Shown: one piece after another, positions 8,909-17,706 of the stretch
Layout of the letters: every line of letters starts with the position of its first letter
Numbering within the stretch: the first letter of the stretch is position 1
Source: Sideroxydans sp. CL21
GTDB taxonomy: Bacteria; Pseudomonadota; Gammaproteobacteria; Burkholderiales; Gallionellaceae
Assembly: GCF_902459525.1 (NCBI RefSeq)
Contig: NZ_LR699166.1
Location: forward strand, 349,501 to 413,500
DNA length: 64,000 nt
Direction of reading: 5' to 3'
Position numbers and translations under genes: made by a program
Notes under the pieces: generated by a model
Told to the model about the DNA's origin: nothing
Database searches by the model: none
Seen by the model: the letters and a program-made list of their open reading frames with translations, nothing else

Positions 8909-9430
8909 TTAAACGGAAGTGACGGAATTTGACTGATCCGGATTTTGTTCGACAAAGCGTTTGGGCAATTTGCCGTGGCGGGCCTGATACATCGAATCAT
9001 TGCCCAGCACAATCAGCACCAGCAGCGAAACCATGAACGGCAACATGCCGACTCCGCCCAGCAGGGCAATGGTCGTGATCTTCGACCATCCCATCATTTT
9101 CGAGAGAAAAAGGCCGATGCCGATGACCGCGCAGGTGATAGTCAGGAGCTTCATGAAATGGCTGTTACGCTTGTCGGCAATGATCCAGTGCGACTTGACG
9201 AACCAGGTTTCATCGCTCTTGGCAATCTGTTTTGCCTTGATGACGATGTAGCCGGTAATCACGAAGGAAGTGATCGGTACGATCAATACCATCAGCGGAA
9301 AGGTGCTGAACACGCCGAAAGTGGATGCGAACACCAGAATATGGTTGAAAACCAGATTGATCAGAAAAATCTCGTGCGGCCACTTGGCACGGACCATTTC
9401 TTCGGGCGATATGGTGAAATGCTGGTGCAT
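8909..9430 (-). CDS. Unrecognised four-helix membrane protein
   Basis: ATG 9430 is preferred over the longer frame because GGGAG lies just upstream and the extra N-terminal residues look non-coding. The 173-residue product has four hydrophobic segments (EIFLINLVFNHILVFASTFG, FPLMVLIVPITSFVITGYIV, LLTITCAVIGIGLFL, MLPFMVSLLVLIVLG) and short charged ends. No named family was recognised. It lies 97 bases downstream of fnr on the same strand, so it could share the fnr transcript. Confidence 0.82.
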   Translation of the reverse strand: MHQHFTISPEEMVRAKWPHEIFLINLVFNHILVFASTFGVFSTFPLMVLIVPITSFVITGYIVIKAKQIAKSDETWFVKSHWIIADKRNSHFMKLLTITCAVIGIGLFLSKMMGWSKITTIALLGGVGMLPFMVSLLVLIVLGNDSMYQARHGKLPKRFVEQNPDQSNSVTSV

Positions 9431-9527
9431 GTTGCTCTCCCTCGAATTGTCAAAAAACTGAAGTCCGCCATTAACAGCGCAGGATACCAGTTTTGGTGGA
9501 TTTATAGAACGCGGCAATAATGACGCA

Positions 9528-10250
9528 TCAGGTATGGCTGACGAAACTGCGCAGGCGGAGCAAGTCCATGATCTCGACTTCGCGCACCCTCACATTGAGC
9601 AGGCCGTTTTCCTGAAAGTGCGAGAATGTGCGGCTGACCGTTTCCAGCTTCAAACCGAGATAGCTGCCGATTTCCTGCCGCGTCATGCGCAGATAAAAGG
9701 AAGTCGGCGAATAGCCGCGCGCACTGAAACGCTGCGAGAGATTTAGCAAAAAGGCGGCCAGACGTTCCTCGGCGCGCATCGAACCCAGCAGCATCATGAT
9801 GCCCTGGTCGCGCACGATCTCGCGGCTCATGATCTTGTGCAGATGGCGCTGCAGACTGGGCAGCTCGCGGCTAAGCGTCTCCAGCCGGTCAAACGGAATT
9901 TCGCAGATCTCGCTGTCTTCCAGCGCCACAGCATCGCAGGTATGCACATCCGAGCTGATCGCATCCAGCCCGATGATTTCCCCGGGCATCTGGAATCCGG
10001 TCACTTGCTCGCGCCCGTCTTCATGCAGCACCTGGGTTTTGAAGAAGCCGGTGCGGATAGCAAACAGGGATTGAAAATGTTCCCCGCAACGGTAAAGGTA
10101 TTCGCCGCGACGGAAGGTGCGTTTCAGGCTGGTCAGCGCGTCGAGCTGCTGCATCTCCGCGCCCTCCAGGCTGACAGGAAGGCACAGTTCACGCAGGTTG
10201 CAGCTTGAGCAGGCGATGCGTAATGCTGAATTTGAAACGGCGTTTTGCAC
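9528..10250 (-). CDS. fnr: FNR-family oxygen-sensing transcription regulator
   Basis: A Crp/Fnr-family protein of 240 residues. It keeps the four cysteines that ligate the oxygen-labile 4Fe-4S cluster of FNR (C14, C17, C23 and C105, matching E. coli C20, C23, C29, C122). A cNMP-like beta-roll follows, then a helix-turn-helix with ETVSRTFSHF. Its E-x-x-S-R spacing is the FNR recognition signature for TTGAT. Translation probably begins at GTG 10250. The FNR box at 10302-10315 fits autoregulation: a site at -41.5 would place the RNA start near 10267. The cco and hemN neighbours are expected targets. Confidence 0.95.
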   Translation of the reverse strand: MQNAVSNSALRIACSSCNLRELCLPVSLEGAEMQQLDALTSLKRTFRRGEYLYRCGEHFQSLFAIRTGFFKTQVLHEDGREQVTGFQMPGEIIGLDAISSDVHTCDAVALEDSEICEIPFDRLETLSRELPSLQRHLHKIMSREIVRDQGIMMLLGSMRAEERLAAFLLNLSQRFSARGYSPTSFYLRMTRQEIGSYLGLKLETVSRTFSHFQENGLLNVRVREVEIMDLLRLRSFVSHT

Positions 10251-10301
10251 TTGTTTATATAGGGGTATTGCGCTTTAGAGAGTAGAAATATGACATGGTT
10301 T

Positions 10302-10315
10302 TTGACCTATATCAA
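10302..10315. promoter_or_regulatory. FNR-type box shared by fnr and hemN
   Basis: TTGACCTATATCAA matches the FNR consensus at 9 of 10 positions. It lies in the 122-bp divergent gap, so one site can serve hemN (right) and fnr (left). For fnr, a centre at -41.5 gives a -10-like TCTAAA at 10279-10274. For hemN it gives an RNA start near 10350, 23 bases before the ATG. Confidence 0.8.
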
Positions 10316-10372
10316 ACGTATTTTGCGGTATGCTGGCACATTCCGGAATCCGAATAATTTGTCGAATACCTC

Positions 10373-11776
10373 ATGCTCGCCAATAAAGAAATAAGTCCCC
10401 AGTTGGAAGTCGATCTGGACCTCATACGCCGCCTGGACAAGAACGGCCCGCGTTACACCTCCTATCCCACGGCGGACCGGTTCGTTGAGGCGTTCAATGC
10501 CGAATTGTACGCTCAATGGGTGGGTAAACGCGAAGTTGGTGGCATCAGCCGGCCGCTGTCGCTGTATGTCCACATTCCGTTCTGCAACACCCTGTGCTTT
10601 TACTGTGCCTGCAACAAGGTGGTGACCAAGGATTTCAGCAAAGCGGACCAATACGTGCGCTACCTCGTCAAGGAAATCGAGATGCAGGCCGCTCTGCTGG
10701 GCAATGACCGCCGCGTCGAGCAACTGCACTTCGGGGGCGGGACGCCAACCTTCCTGAGCGACGACGAATTGCGCACGGTGATGGGTGCCATCCGAAAGAA
10801 TTTCCAGCTGGTGGAAGACGGCGAATATTCCATTGAGATCGACCCGCGCAAAGTCAGCGATGCGACGGTCGCCCTGCTCGGCGAACTGGGTTTCAACCGC
10901 ATCAGCATCGGTGTGCAGGATTTCGATCCCGAAGTGCAGAAAGCGGTGAATCGCATCCAGAGCGAAGCAGAGACGCTGCAAGTGATCCGAGCCGCGCGCG
11001 CCAACGGCTTCAAGTCGGTCAGTATCGACCTTATCTACGGACTGCCCAAGCAGACTCTGGAAGGAATTAAAACCACGCTGGATAAAGTTATCGCGGCCGA
11101 TCCGGACCGTCTTTCCATCTACAACTATGCGCACATGCCCAAGTTGTTCATGCCGCAGCGGCGCATCCATGAAGAAGATCTGCCTTCACCGCAAACCAAG
11201 CTGGATATTCTGAAACTGGCGGTGAATACCCTTACCGATGCGGGCTACGTCTACATCGGCATGGATCACTTCGCCAAGCCCGATGATGAACTGGCCGTGG
11301 CGCAGCGCCAGGGGCGCCTGCACCGCAATTTCCAGGGTTATTCGACACATTCGGACTGCGACCTGATCGCTGTCGGCGTCAGCTCCATCGGCAAGGTCGG
11401 CCCGACCTACAGCCAGAACTTCCGCGAGCTGGAACCTTACTACGATGCGCTCGACAACAACATCCTGCCCATCATGCGCGGCATGGAGCTGAATGCCGAC
11501 GATCTGGTGCGACGCGCAATTATCCAGGCGCTGATGTGCCATTTCGAGCTATCGAAGGAGTCGTTCAGCATCTCCTACCTGATCGATTTCGACCAATACT
11601 TTGCCACCGAACTGAAAGAACTCGCCGAATACGAAAAAGAAGGGCTGCTCAAGCTCTCGCCGCAATGGATCACCGTCACCCCCAAAGGGCGTATGTTGAT
11701 CCGCAATATTTGCATGGTTTTTGACAAATATCTGCGCACAAAACAAGAACACACGCGCTATTCCAAAGTCATCTAG
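10373..11776 (+). CDS. hemN: Oxygen-independent coproporphyrinogen III dehydrogenase HemN
   Basis: HemN is the radical-SAM enzyme that turns coproporphyrinogen III into protoporphyrinogen IX without O2. The 467-residue protein carries C71-x3-C75-x2-C78 plus C80 (CNTLCFYCAC), which bind the 4Fe-4S cluster, then GGGTP for SAM binding. Its start, RYTSYPTADRF, and its C-terminal domain are typical of true HemN rather than HemW. It diverges from fnr with an FNR box between them, in keeping with anaerobic control of haem synthesis for the nearby cytochromes. Confidence 0.96.
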   Translation: MLANKEISPQLEVDLDLIRRLDKNGPRYTSYPTADRFVEAFNAELYAQWVGKREVGGISRPLSLYVHIPFCNTLCFYCACNKVVTKDFSKADQYVRYLVKEIEMQAALLGNDRRVEQLHFGGGTPTFLSDDELRTVMGAIRKNFQLVEDGEYSIEIDPRKVSDATVALLGELGFNRISIGVQDFDPEVQKAVNRIQSEAETLQVIRAARANGFKSVSIDLIYGLPKQTLEGIKTTLDKVIAADPDRLSIYNYAHMPKLFMPQRRIHEEDLPSPQTKLDILKLAVNTLTDAGYVYIGMDHFAKPDDELAVAQRQGRLHRNFQGYSTHSDCDLIAVGVSSIGKVGPTYSQNFRELEPYYDALDNNILPIMRGMELNADDLVRRAIIQALMCHFELSKESFSISYLIDFDQYFATELKELAEYEKEGLLKLSPQWITVTPKGRMLIRNICMVFDKYLRTKQEHTRYSKVI

Positions 11777-11801
11777 GTAGCACTGGCTAACGTCAGTGAG
11801 G

Positions 11802-11832
11802 CGCCGCCGCAGGCACTTTTGCGGGGGCGGCT
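11802..11832 (+). terminator. Possible hairpin terminator after hemN
   Basis: GCCGCC and GGCGGC arms with extra pairing (GCA/TGC) form a GC-rich hairpin 26 bases after the hemN stop. Only a weak T-containing tail (TTGATACTTT) follows, so termination is uncertain. Confidence 0.4.
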
Positions 11833-11878
11833 TGATACTTTGGGGTAAAATGAGCCTCGTTTAGGAGCGAGAGAAATA

Positions 11879-13129
11879 ATGAAACAAGTTGATGATTTCC
11901 GCCTGAAGTTCGGCAAACGAGAGCTGGTCCCGATCATGGTCGGGGGTATGGGCGTGGATATCTCCACCGCGGTGCTGGCACTGGAGGCTGCCCGTCTGGG
12001 TGGTGTGGGCCATATTTCCGATGCCATGCTGCCTACCGTCTCGGATCGCCGTTACGAAACCGACTTCGTCAAGACCAAGCTCCTGCAATACAAGTACAAC
12101 ATCGACAACTCCGACAAAACGGATATCAAGTTCGATCTGGGCCACATTGCCGAATCAACCCGCCTGCACGTGAGCAAGACCATGGAAGCCAAGCGCGGCA
12201 CCGGCATGATCTTTATCAACTGCATGGAAAAGCTCACCATGAACGCCCCCAAAGAGACACTGCGGGTGCGTCTGCAGGGTGCGCTGTCTGCCGGAATCGA
12301 CGGGATCACCCTGGCAGCCGGGCTGCATCTGGGTTCGTTTGCACTGATGGAAGACCACCCGCGTTTTCGCGATGCAAAACTCGGCATCATCGTTTCCTCG
12401 CTGCGTGCGCTGCAATTGTTCCTGCGCAAGAACGCACGCACCAACCGCTTGCCCGACTACATTGTGGTGGAAGGTCCCCTGGCCGGAGGCCACCTTGGGT
12501 TCGGGTTGGACGACTGGATGAAGTACGACCTGCGCACAATCACCAATGAGGTCCATCAATACCTGCGTGACGAAAAGCTCGACATTCCGGTGATCCCCGC
12601 AGGCGGAATTTTTACCGGCAGCAATGCGGTGAGTTTCCTTGAGGAAGGTGCTGCCGCGGTACAAGTTGCGACACGCTTTACCGTGTCGAAGGAATGCGGC
12701 CTGCCGGAAGATGTGCAGCAGGAATATTTCAAGGCCAGCGAGAGCGACATCGAAGTCAATACCACTTCGCCCACCGGCTACCCGATGCGCATGCTGAAAA
12801 ACAGCCCGTCCATCGGCTCTGGCATCCGTCCCGGTTGCGAATCCTACGGCTATCTGCTGGATGCCAACGGGCACTGCGACTATATCGACGCCTACAACCG
12901 CGAAGTGGCACTGCATCCGGATGCCAAGAAGATTCAGGTCTTCGACAAGACCTGCCTGTGCACCCACATGCGCAACTTCAAGTGCTGGACCTGCGGGCAT
13001 TACACCTACCGCCTCAAGGACACCTCGCGCAAAAATGCGGACGGCAGCTACCAGATCCTTTCCGCCGAACATATCTTCAAAGACTACCAATACAGCACCG
13101 ACAACAAGATCGCCTTGCCCGAGGCTTGA
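11879..13129 (+). CDS. Nitronate monooxygenase-like (NPD family) flavoprotein
   Basis: The 416-residue product begins LVPIMVGGMGVDIS, the NPD/2-nitropropane dioxygenase-type TIM barrel start. It continues with VVEGPLAGGHLGF and IPAGGIFTG, which are FMN-binding loops of that superfamily. After the barrel there is an unusual cysteine-rich tail, CLCTHMRNFKCWTCGHYTY (about residues 361-379), that could bind a metal. Because of that tail and the length, the enzymatic substrate should be left open. AGGAG lies ahead of ATG 11879. It stands alone between hemN and the AsmA gene. Confidence 0.8.
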   Translation: MKQVDDFRLKFGKRELVPIMVGGMGVDISTAVLALEAARLGGVGHISDAMLPTVSDRRYETDFVKTKLLQYKYNIDNSDKTDIKFDLGHIAESTRLHVSKTMEAKRGTGMIFINCMEKLTMNAPKETLRVRLQGALSAGIDGITLAAGLHLGSFALMEDHPRFRDAKLGIIVSSLRALQLFLRKNARTNRLPDYIVVEGPLAGGHLGFGLDDWMKYDLRTITNEVHQYLRDEKLDIPVIPAGGIFTGSNAVSFLEEGAAAVQVATRFTVSKECGLPEDVQQEYFKASESDIEVNTTSPTGYPMRMLKNSPSIGSGIRPGCESYGYLLDANGHCDYIDAYNREVALHPDAKKIQVFDKTCLCTHMRNFKCWTCGHYTYRLKDTSRKNADGSYQILSAEHIFKDYQYSTDNKIALPEA

Positions 13130-13346
13130 GTCACCTGCTTCCTGTCAGGCGCTACTTCGGGTCGGGTGATGCAAGCTCCCTTCTTGCTTGTTGGCAATTC
13201 CGACTTCGACCGCAACTCGGCGACATTTGGCGCTTCCGTCGTTCAGCATAAAGACGCTTGCCATTCTGAAGCAGCGGTATAACCGACCCTTCCGAGGGCG
13301 GCGCTCTTGTTTATAATCCGTACAATATTTCCCGGCAGGTGAAGAT

Positions 13347-15626
13347 ATGAACAAATATCTGAAATATGGTCTGTGGTCGGTTTTGGCAGTGACGGCGCTG
13401 GTTGCGGCCGTTGTTGCATACATTGCGCTGACCTTTGATCCCAACGCATACAAACCCAGGATCATCCAGGCGGTAAAAGAAAGCAAGCAGCGCACCCTCA
13501 AACTGGACGGCGACATCAAGCTGCACTTTTTTCCCAGCATCGGCGTCAGCCTGAGCAAAGTGTCGCTTTCGGAATTCCAGAGTGAACAGGAGTTCGTCTC
13601 CGTCGACAATGCCAGTGTCTCGCTCAAACTGCTGCCCTTGCTCGTCAGGCAACTCGTGGTGGACGAGGTCGCGGTGAGCGGCGTCAAAGCGCAATTCGTC
13701 AAATACAAGAACGGCAAGACCAACCTCGACGATCTGATGGGCAAAGAGGCAGCACCTGCGCCTGCGCCCATTCCCGCGCCTGTCCCAGCCCCCGAGGCCA
13801 GCGCACCCATGATGTTCGACATCGCATCCGTGCAACTGGACAAAACCGAACTGAGCTATCGCGATGAGGCTGCCGGTACGAGCTACAGCGTGCAGGACTT
13901 GAGCCTCAAGACCGGGCGCGTTGCCAACGGTGTACCCAGCAAAGTCGATTTTGCCGCGCATATCCAGTCCGGCAAGCCCAAGTTGGATATCGCAGCGCAG
14001 ATCAAGACGACGCTCACGTTTGATCTGGAAAAAAACCTGTTCCAGGTGCAGGGGTTGGATTTGCAGGCAAACGGCAATGCACTGGATTTTACGGACTTGG
14101 TCGTGAAAGCCAGCGGCGATGCCAGTGTACAGCCGACAACACAGGCATTTTCGATGAAACAATTCGCGCTCAGCGCGAGTGGGATGAAGGAAAAGAATAA
14201 ATTCGAGGCCAGGCTGGATGCACCGGACCTGAACCTGACCAGGGATAAATTCACAGCTGACGGCATTGCCCTGAACGCCAAGCTGGACGGGGCGCTCGGC
14301 AATATCATCGCGACGCTGGCGCTACCCGGCATAGAAGGCAATGCAAGCTCCTTCAAGGTAAGCTCGATGGCGCTGGACGTCGATGTGAAACAGGCAGAGC
14401 AGGCTTTCAAGCTGAAACTCACCTCTCCGGTTGCCGGCAGCCTGGATGGGCAGCAATTCAACCTGTCAGACCTGAGACTGGCGCTTAACGCCACCGGCGA
14501 CAAATTGCCCGGCAAGAGCATCAGCAGCGAATTGAAAGGCAGTATCCAGGCAGACCTTGGCAGACAAAGCATTCAGGGAAAATTGGCAGGCGGGCTGTTG
14601 CAAAGCCAGATCAAGGCCAAGCTGGCGGTCAATAATTTCAGCGTGCCGATGATACGTTACGATCTGGAGGTCGACCAATTCGATGCCGATCCCTATATGC
14701 CGAAAAAGACCGCGGCGAACGCGGAACAAAGCAAGGCACAAGGCTCGGCAGCAGGGCAAGGCACGGGCATATCAACAGCAGCTCCGGAGCAACCGTTCGA
14801 TCTTTCCGCATTGAAGACGCTGAATCTGGAAGGCAGCCTGCGCATCGGTTCGCTCAAGGTGGCCAACATCAAGGTCGCGCAACTGCGCGTGGATGTGAAA
14901 GCGAAGAACGGCATGGTCAATATCGCACCGCTTTCCGCCAGGCTGTATCAGGGCAATATCGACGGCAGGGCATCGGTGAACGCAGAGACCAACAGCTTTG
15001 CCCTCAATGAAAAATTCACCGGCATCGACATCGCACCGCTGCTGAAGGATACGGCCAATCTGGACCTGGCCGAAGGACGTGGCAACATCGTGCTTGACCT
15101 CACCGCGCAAGGCAACACCATCGGCGGCCTGAAGAAAGCGCTGAACGGAAAAGCCTCGGTGGATCTGGCGAACGGGACGATCAAGGGCGTCAACCTGGAA
15201 AAACTCGTACAGGGCGTGCAGAACCTGGGCAAGGAATCCAATATTCAGACGCTGGGCGTGGACAAGAGCGAGAAGACGCCATTCAGCGAATTCAAGGCCA
15301 GCTTCAAGGTGCACAACGGTGTTGCGCACAACGACGACCTTGCGGTGAAATCCACCGTGTTGCGCGTGACCGGCAAGGGCGATATTGACATCGGGCACGG
15401 CAACATGGATTACAACGCCAAGGCCATTTTCGCCAAGACGGAACAGGGCAAGACCGCCACCTTGCCGGTGAACATCAGCGGCACCTTCGACGACCTCAAA
15501 TACAAGGTTGATTACAGCGCGCTGCTCGCCGATGTCGCCAAACAAAAACTCGACGAGAAAAAAGAAGAACTGAAAGCCAGGGCCAGGGAAGAATTGAAAA
15601 ATAGTTTGAAGGACCTGTTCAAGTAA
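13347..15626 (+). CDS. asmA: AsmA family protein
   Basis: A 759-residue AsmA-type protein: one N-terminal membrane helix (about residues 7-28), then the AsmA domain start (LTFDPNAYKPRIIQAVKE ... LKLDGDIKLHFFPSIGVSL). A low-complexity Ala/Pro linker follows (about residues 133-152), then a long beta-rich periplasmic part and a basic C-terminal coiled tail (EKKEELKARAREELKNSLKD). AsmA proteins form periplasmic bridges linked to lipid movement and outer-membrane assembly. A TATAAT hexamer at 13312-13317 could be its -10 element. It is transcribed alone. Confidence 0.9.
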   Translation: MNKYLKYGLWSVLAVTALVAAVVAYIALTFDPNAYKPRIIQAVKESKQRTLKLDGDIKLHFFPSIGVSLSKVSLSEFQSEQEFVSVDNASVSLKLLPLLVRQLVVDEVAVSGVKAQFVKYKNGKTNLDDLMGKEAAPAPAPIPAPVPAPEASAPMMFDIASVQLDKTELSYRDEAAGTSYSVQDLSLKTGRVANGVPSKVDFAAHIQSGKPKLDIAAQIKTTLTFDLEKNLFQVQGLDLQANGNALDFTDLVVKASGDASVQPTTQAFSMKQFALSASGMKEKNKFEARLDAPDLNLTRDKFTADGIALNAKLDGALGNIIATLALPGIEGNASSFKVSSMALDVDVKQAEQAFKLKLTSPVAGSLDGQQFNLSDLRLALNATGDKLPGKSISSELKGSIQADLGRQSIQGKLAGGLLQSQIKAKLAVNNFSVPMIRYDLEVDQFDADPYMPKKTAANAEQSKAQGSAAGQGTGISTAAPEQPFDLSALKTLNLEGSLRIGSLKVANIKVAQLRVDVKAKNGMVNIAPLSARLYQGNIDGRASVNAETNSFALNEKFTGIDIAPLLKDTANLDLAEGRGNIVLDLTAQGNTIGGLKKALNGKASVDLANGTIKGVNLEKLVQGVQNLGKESNIQTLGVDKSEKTPFSEFKASFKVHNGVAHNDDLAVKSTVLRVTGKGDIDIGHGNMDYNAKAIFAKTEQGKTATLPVNISGTFDDLKYKVDYSALLADVAKQKLDEKKEELKARAREELKNSLKDLFK

Positions 15627-15812
15627 TCATGCCGTCTATCTGCAAGCCAATAAACACGGTCATCTTCGGGATGACGCGTTGCAAGTCCCCTGTTGGCGTC
15701 GCCAGCGACGGCATGCCCTGCAGATTGCCGTCCGACGCCCCTTGCGAGGCAGGTCATCCGGGAATTTTTACGCTGTCCGGGCTCTACCTTTGATCATCAC
15801 TGAGCACCGAGC

Positions 15813-16856
15813 TTGAATACCTTCGCCTCACGCCTCATCGCTTGGCAACGCACCCACGGCCGCCACAACCTGCCCTGGCAGGCGCAGGATGCCTACCGCG
15901 TCTGGCTGTCCGAGATCATGCTGCAACAGACCCAGGTCGCTACCGTCATCCCTTATTACCAGCGCTTCGTTGCATCCTTCCCCGACATCGCCGCACTCGC
16001 GGCAGCGACAGAAGACGAGGTGCTCGCCCACTGGAGCGGTCTCGGCTACTACGCCCGCGGACGCAACCTGCATAAAGCCGCACAGATCATCGTGGACCAA
16101 CATGGCGGAGAATTTCCGCGCGAGTTCGAGCAGATCGTCGAACTGCCCGGCATCGGGCGCTCGACTGCCGCCGCCGTGTGCGCGCTGGCCTGGCACCAAC
16201 GCCGTGCGATCCTCGATGGCAACGTCAAGCGCGTGCTGGCGCGCTATTGTGGTATCGAGGGTTGGGCGGGCGAGAAGAAAGTGGAAGAGAAGTTGTGGCA
16301 ACAGGCTGAAGCGCTGCTGCCGGAAGGCGAAGTCGCCACCTATACCCAAGCCCTGATGGATATGGGGGCCACCATTTGTACACTTAGCAAACCCAAATGT
16401 GTGTTGTGTCCGGTGCAGGCGGATTGCGTCGCGTTGCGGACCGAGCGCATAGCCGAACTTCCTTCACCGCGTCCGCGCAAAGCAGTGCCGGAGCGGCATG
16501 CGGTCTTCCTGTTGCTGACGCACGGCAACGATATCCTGCTGGAGAAACGTCCGGGCAGCGGCATCTGGGGCGGGCTCTGGTGTCCTCCGCAGTTTGATGA
16601 CGAGGATACGGCGAGAAATTGGTTCTTGCGCAATGGCATGGAGGCGAGTGAAGGAGAGAAGTTGGAAGAGTTCACGCATACCTTTACGCATTTCAGGCTG
16701 CATATCACGCCGTTGAAGGTTCAGCTTGCACGCAAGCCGTTGCGGGTGGAGCAGGTGGGGAGAGTTTGGCTGGATGTGGAGGAGGCACTGAGGGCGGCGA
16801 TTCCTACGCCGGTGAGGGCGATGTTGAATAAGGTTGTCCGTGGTGAGTCTCAGTGA
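15813..16856 (+). CDS. mutY: A/G-specific adenine DNA glycosylase MutY
   Basis: MutY removes adenine mispaired with 8-oxoguanine. The 347-residue protein has the catalytic E34 (LSEIMLQQTQV), the helix-hairpin-helix (LPGIGRSTAAAV), the catalytic D135 (ILDGNVKR) and the 4Fe-4S loop C189-x6-C196-x2-C199-x5-C205. The C-terminal NUDIX-like domain reads out 8-oxoG. The TTG at 15813 is the likely start, because the residues just after it already match the family start (RLIAWQRTHGRHNLPWQ). It lies about 190 bases after asmA and marks the edge of the core region. Confidence 0.95.
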   Translation: MNTFASRLIAWQRTHGRHNLPWQAQDAYRVWLSEIMLQQTQVATVIPYYQRFVASFPDIAALAAATEDEVLAHWSGLGYYARGRNLHKAAQIIVDQHGGEFPREFEQIVELPGIGRSTAAAVCALAWHQRRAILDGNVKRVLARYCGIEGWAGEKKVEEKLWQQAEALLPEGEVATYTQALMDMGATICTLSKPKCVLCPVQADCVALRTERIAELPSPRPRKAVPERHAVFLLLTHGNDILLEKRPGSGIWGGLWCPPQFDDEDTARNWFLRNGMEASEGEKLEEFTHTFTHFRLHITPLKVQLARKPLRVEQVGRVWLDVEEALRAAIPTPVRAMLNKVVRGESQ

Positions 16857-16857
16857 C

Positions 16858-16950
16858 CGTTCGTCCTGAGTAGGCGCAGCCGTATCGAAGGATGGGCGAA
16901 GCCCGCTGATTTTAGAGCCGTTCGTGCTGAGCTTGTCGAAGCATGAATGT
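16858..16950. repeat. Two copies of a short dispersed REP-like motif
   Basis: CCGTTCGTCCTGAGT...GTATCGAAGGATG at 16858-16895 and CCGTTCGTGCTGAGC...GTCGAAGCATGAA at 16918-16949 are versions of the same motif. It resembles the short GTTCG..CTGAGC..GTCGAAG repeats often seen between genes in proteobacteria. Right after mutY they may shape the mRNA end. Family naming is from memory only. Confidence 0.6.
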
Positions 16951-17706
16951 TCCGAAAACCAACACCGTCGGGGTGAGAGCATTTGACCTGCATTTAATAT
17001 AATCAGCACCTTACAACACCAGCACTGTTTAATAGGGAGCTACAGGAAGTAGTAAGTTACGTTAACCTAGTTTCGATTAGCTACATAACGGGGTACACGT
17101 TTGAATCTCTTCCAAGAGCACCAATTATAGGAAAAGAATCAAAATCAGTTTGTCTTTAAAGCTTCAACACTCGCAAAACCCCGTTTAACGCCCATATTAT
17201 TTTTCAATTGGGCTGTAGCATCCAAGAATCGATTTAAAACCCGATTGCAGAATGGCGTTTTGTACACTACGAGTTGTGATGGCCACTGTCGGGTGTAATC
17301 TAAACTGCAGACGCTTGCTTTAGTTGAGTCGGTGTGTAGGCAGTCAACCTAAGCGGAAGCTCGGGCTGGGCACCCCGACCGTCTCCTCCTCGGCCATTGC
17401 TGCCGGTGGCGTTCAGACTGACCTATGACTGGTATGTGTGTGCGAAGCGGTCAGTCGAGATTGAAAATTACTACCGTCCTCATCAGTCGGCAACCGACCC
17501 CTTGCGGACCGTCAAGAGAATTTCAATGAAGGCACACTTCTCAGCCATTGCGGACGGTCGCAGGTAATCTGATTCGGTGAGCTTCGAGTGTTCGCTTACC
17601 GGAAGTTTCGACAGACTACAGTAGCTTTGCAAAAGCTCTGCTAACTGAACCGGTTGACAAGGATTCCAACGTGATGCGATCCGCTAGCAGCTACCGGGTC
17701 AAGCTG
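16951..17706. other. Gene-poor stretch with degenerate repeats
   Basis: No convincing gene is seen. From about 17330 the DNA resembles the dispersed non-coding family described at 29.5 and 56.8 kb (shared block CACCCCGACCGTCTCCTCC, here near 17370-17388). It is followed by repeated degenerate units such as CGAAGCGGTCAGTCGAG and CCATTGCGGACGGTCG. This is the transition from core to accessory DNA. Confidence 0.55.

Noticed and set aside
10307-11170. Long minus-strand ORF (287 codons) opposite hemN
   Set aside because: It is antisense to a fully conserved HemN; the product has no recognisable domain and reflects codon bias of the real gene.
12155-13090. Long minus-strand ORF opposite the nitronate monooxygenase-like gene
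   Set aside because: Shadow frame of a gene with clear motifs; the product is low-information and has no start context.
13145-13843. Minus-strand ORF at the start of the AsmA gene
   Set aside because: The product is rich in Ser/Gly/Ala repeats that mirror the Ala/Pro linker of AsmA; no family pattern.
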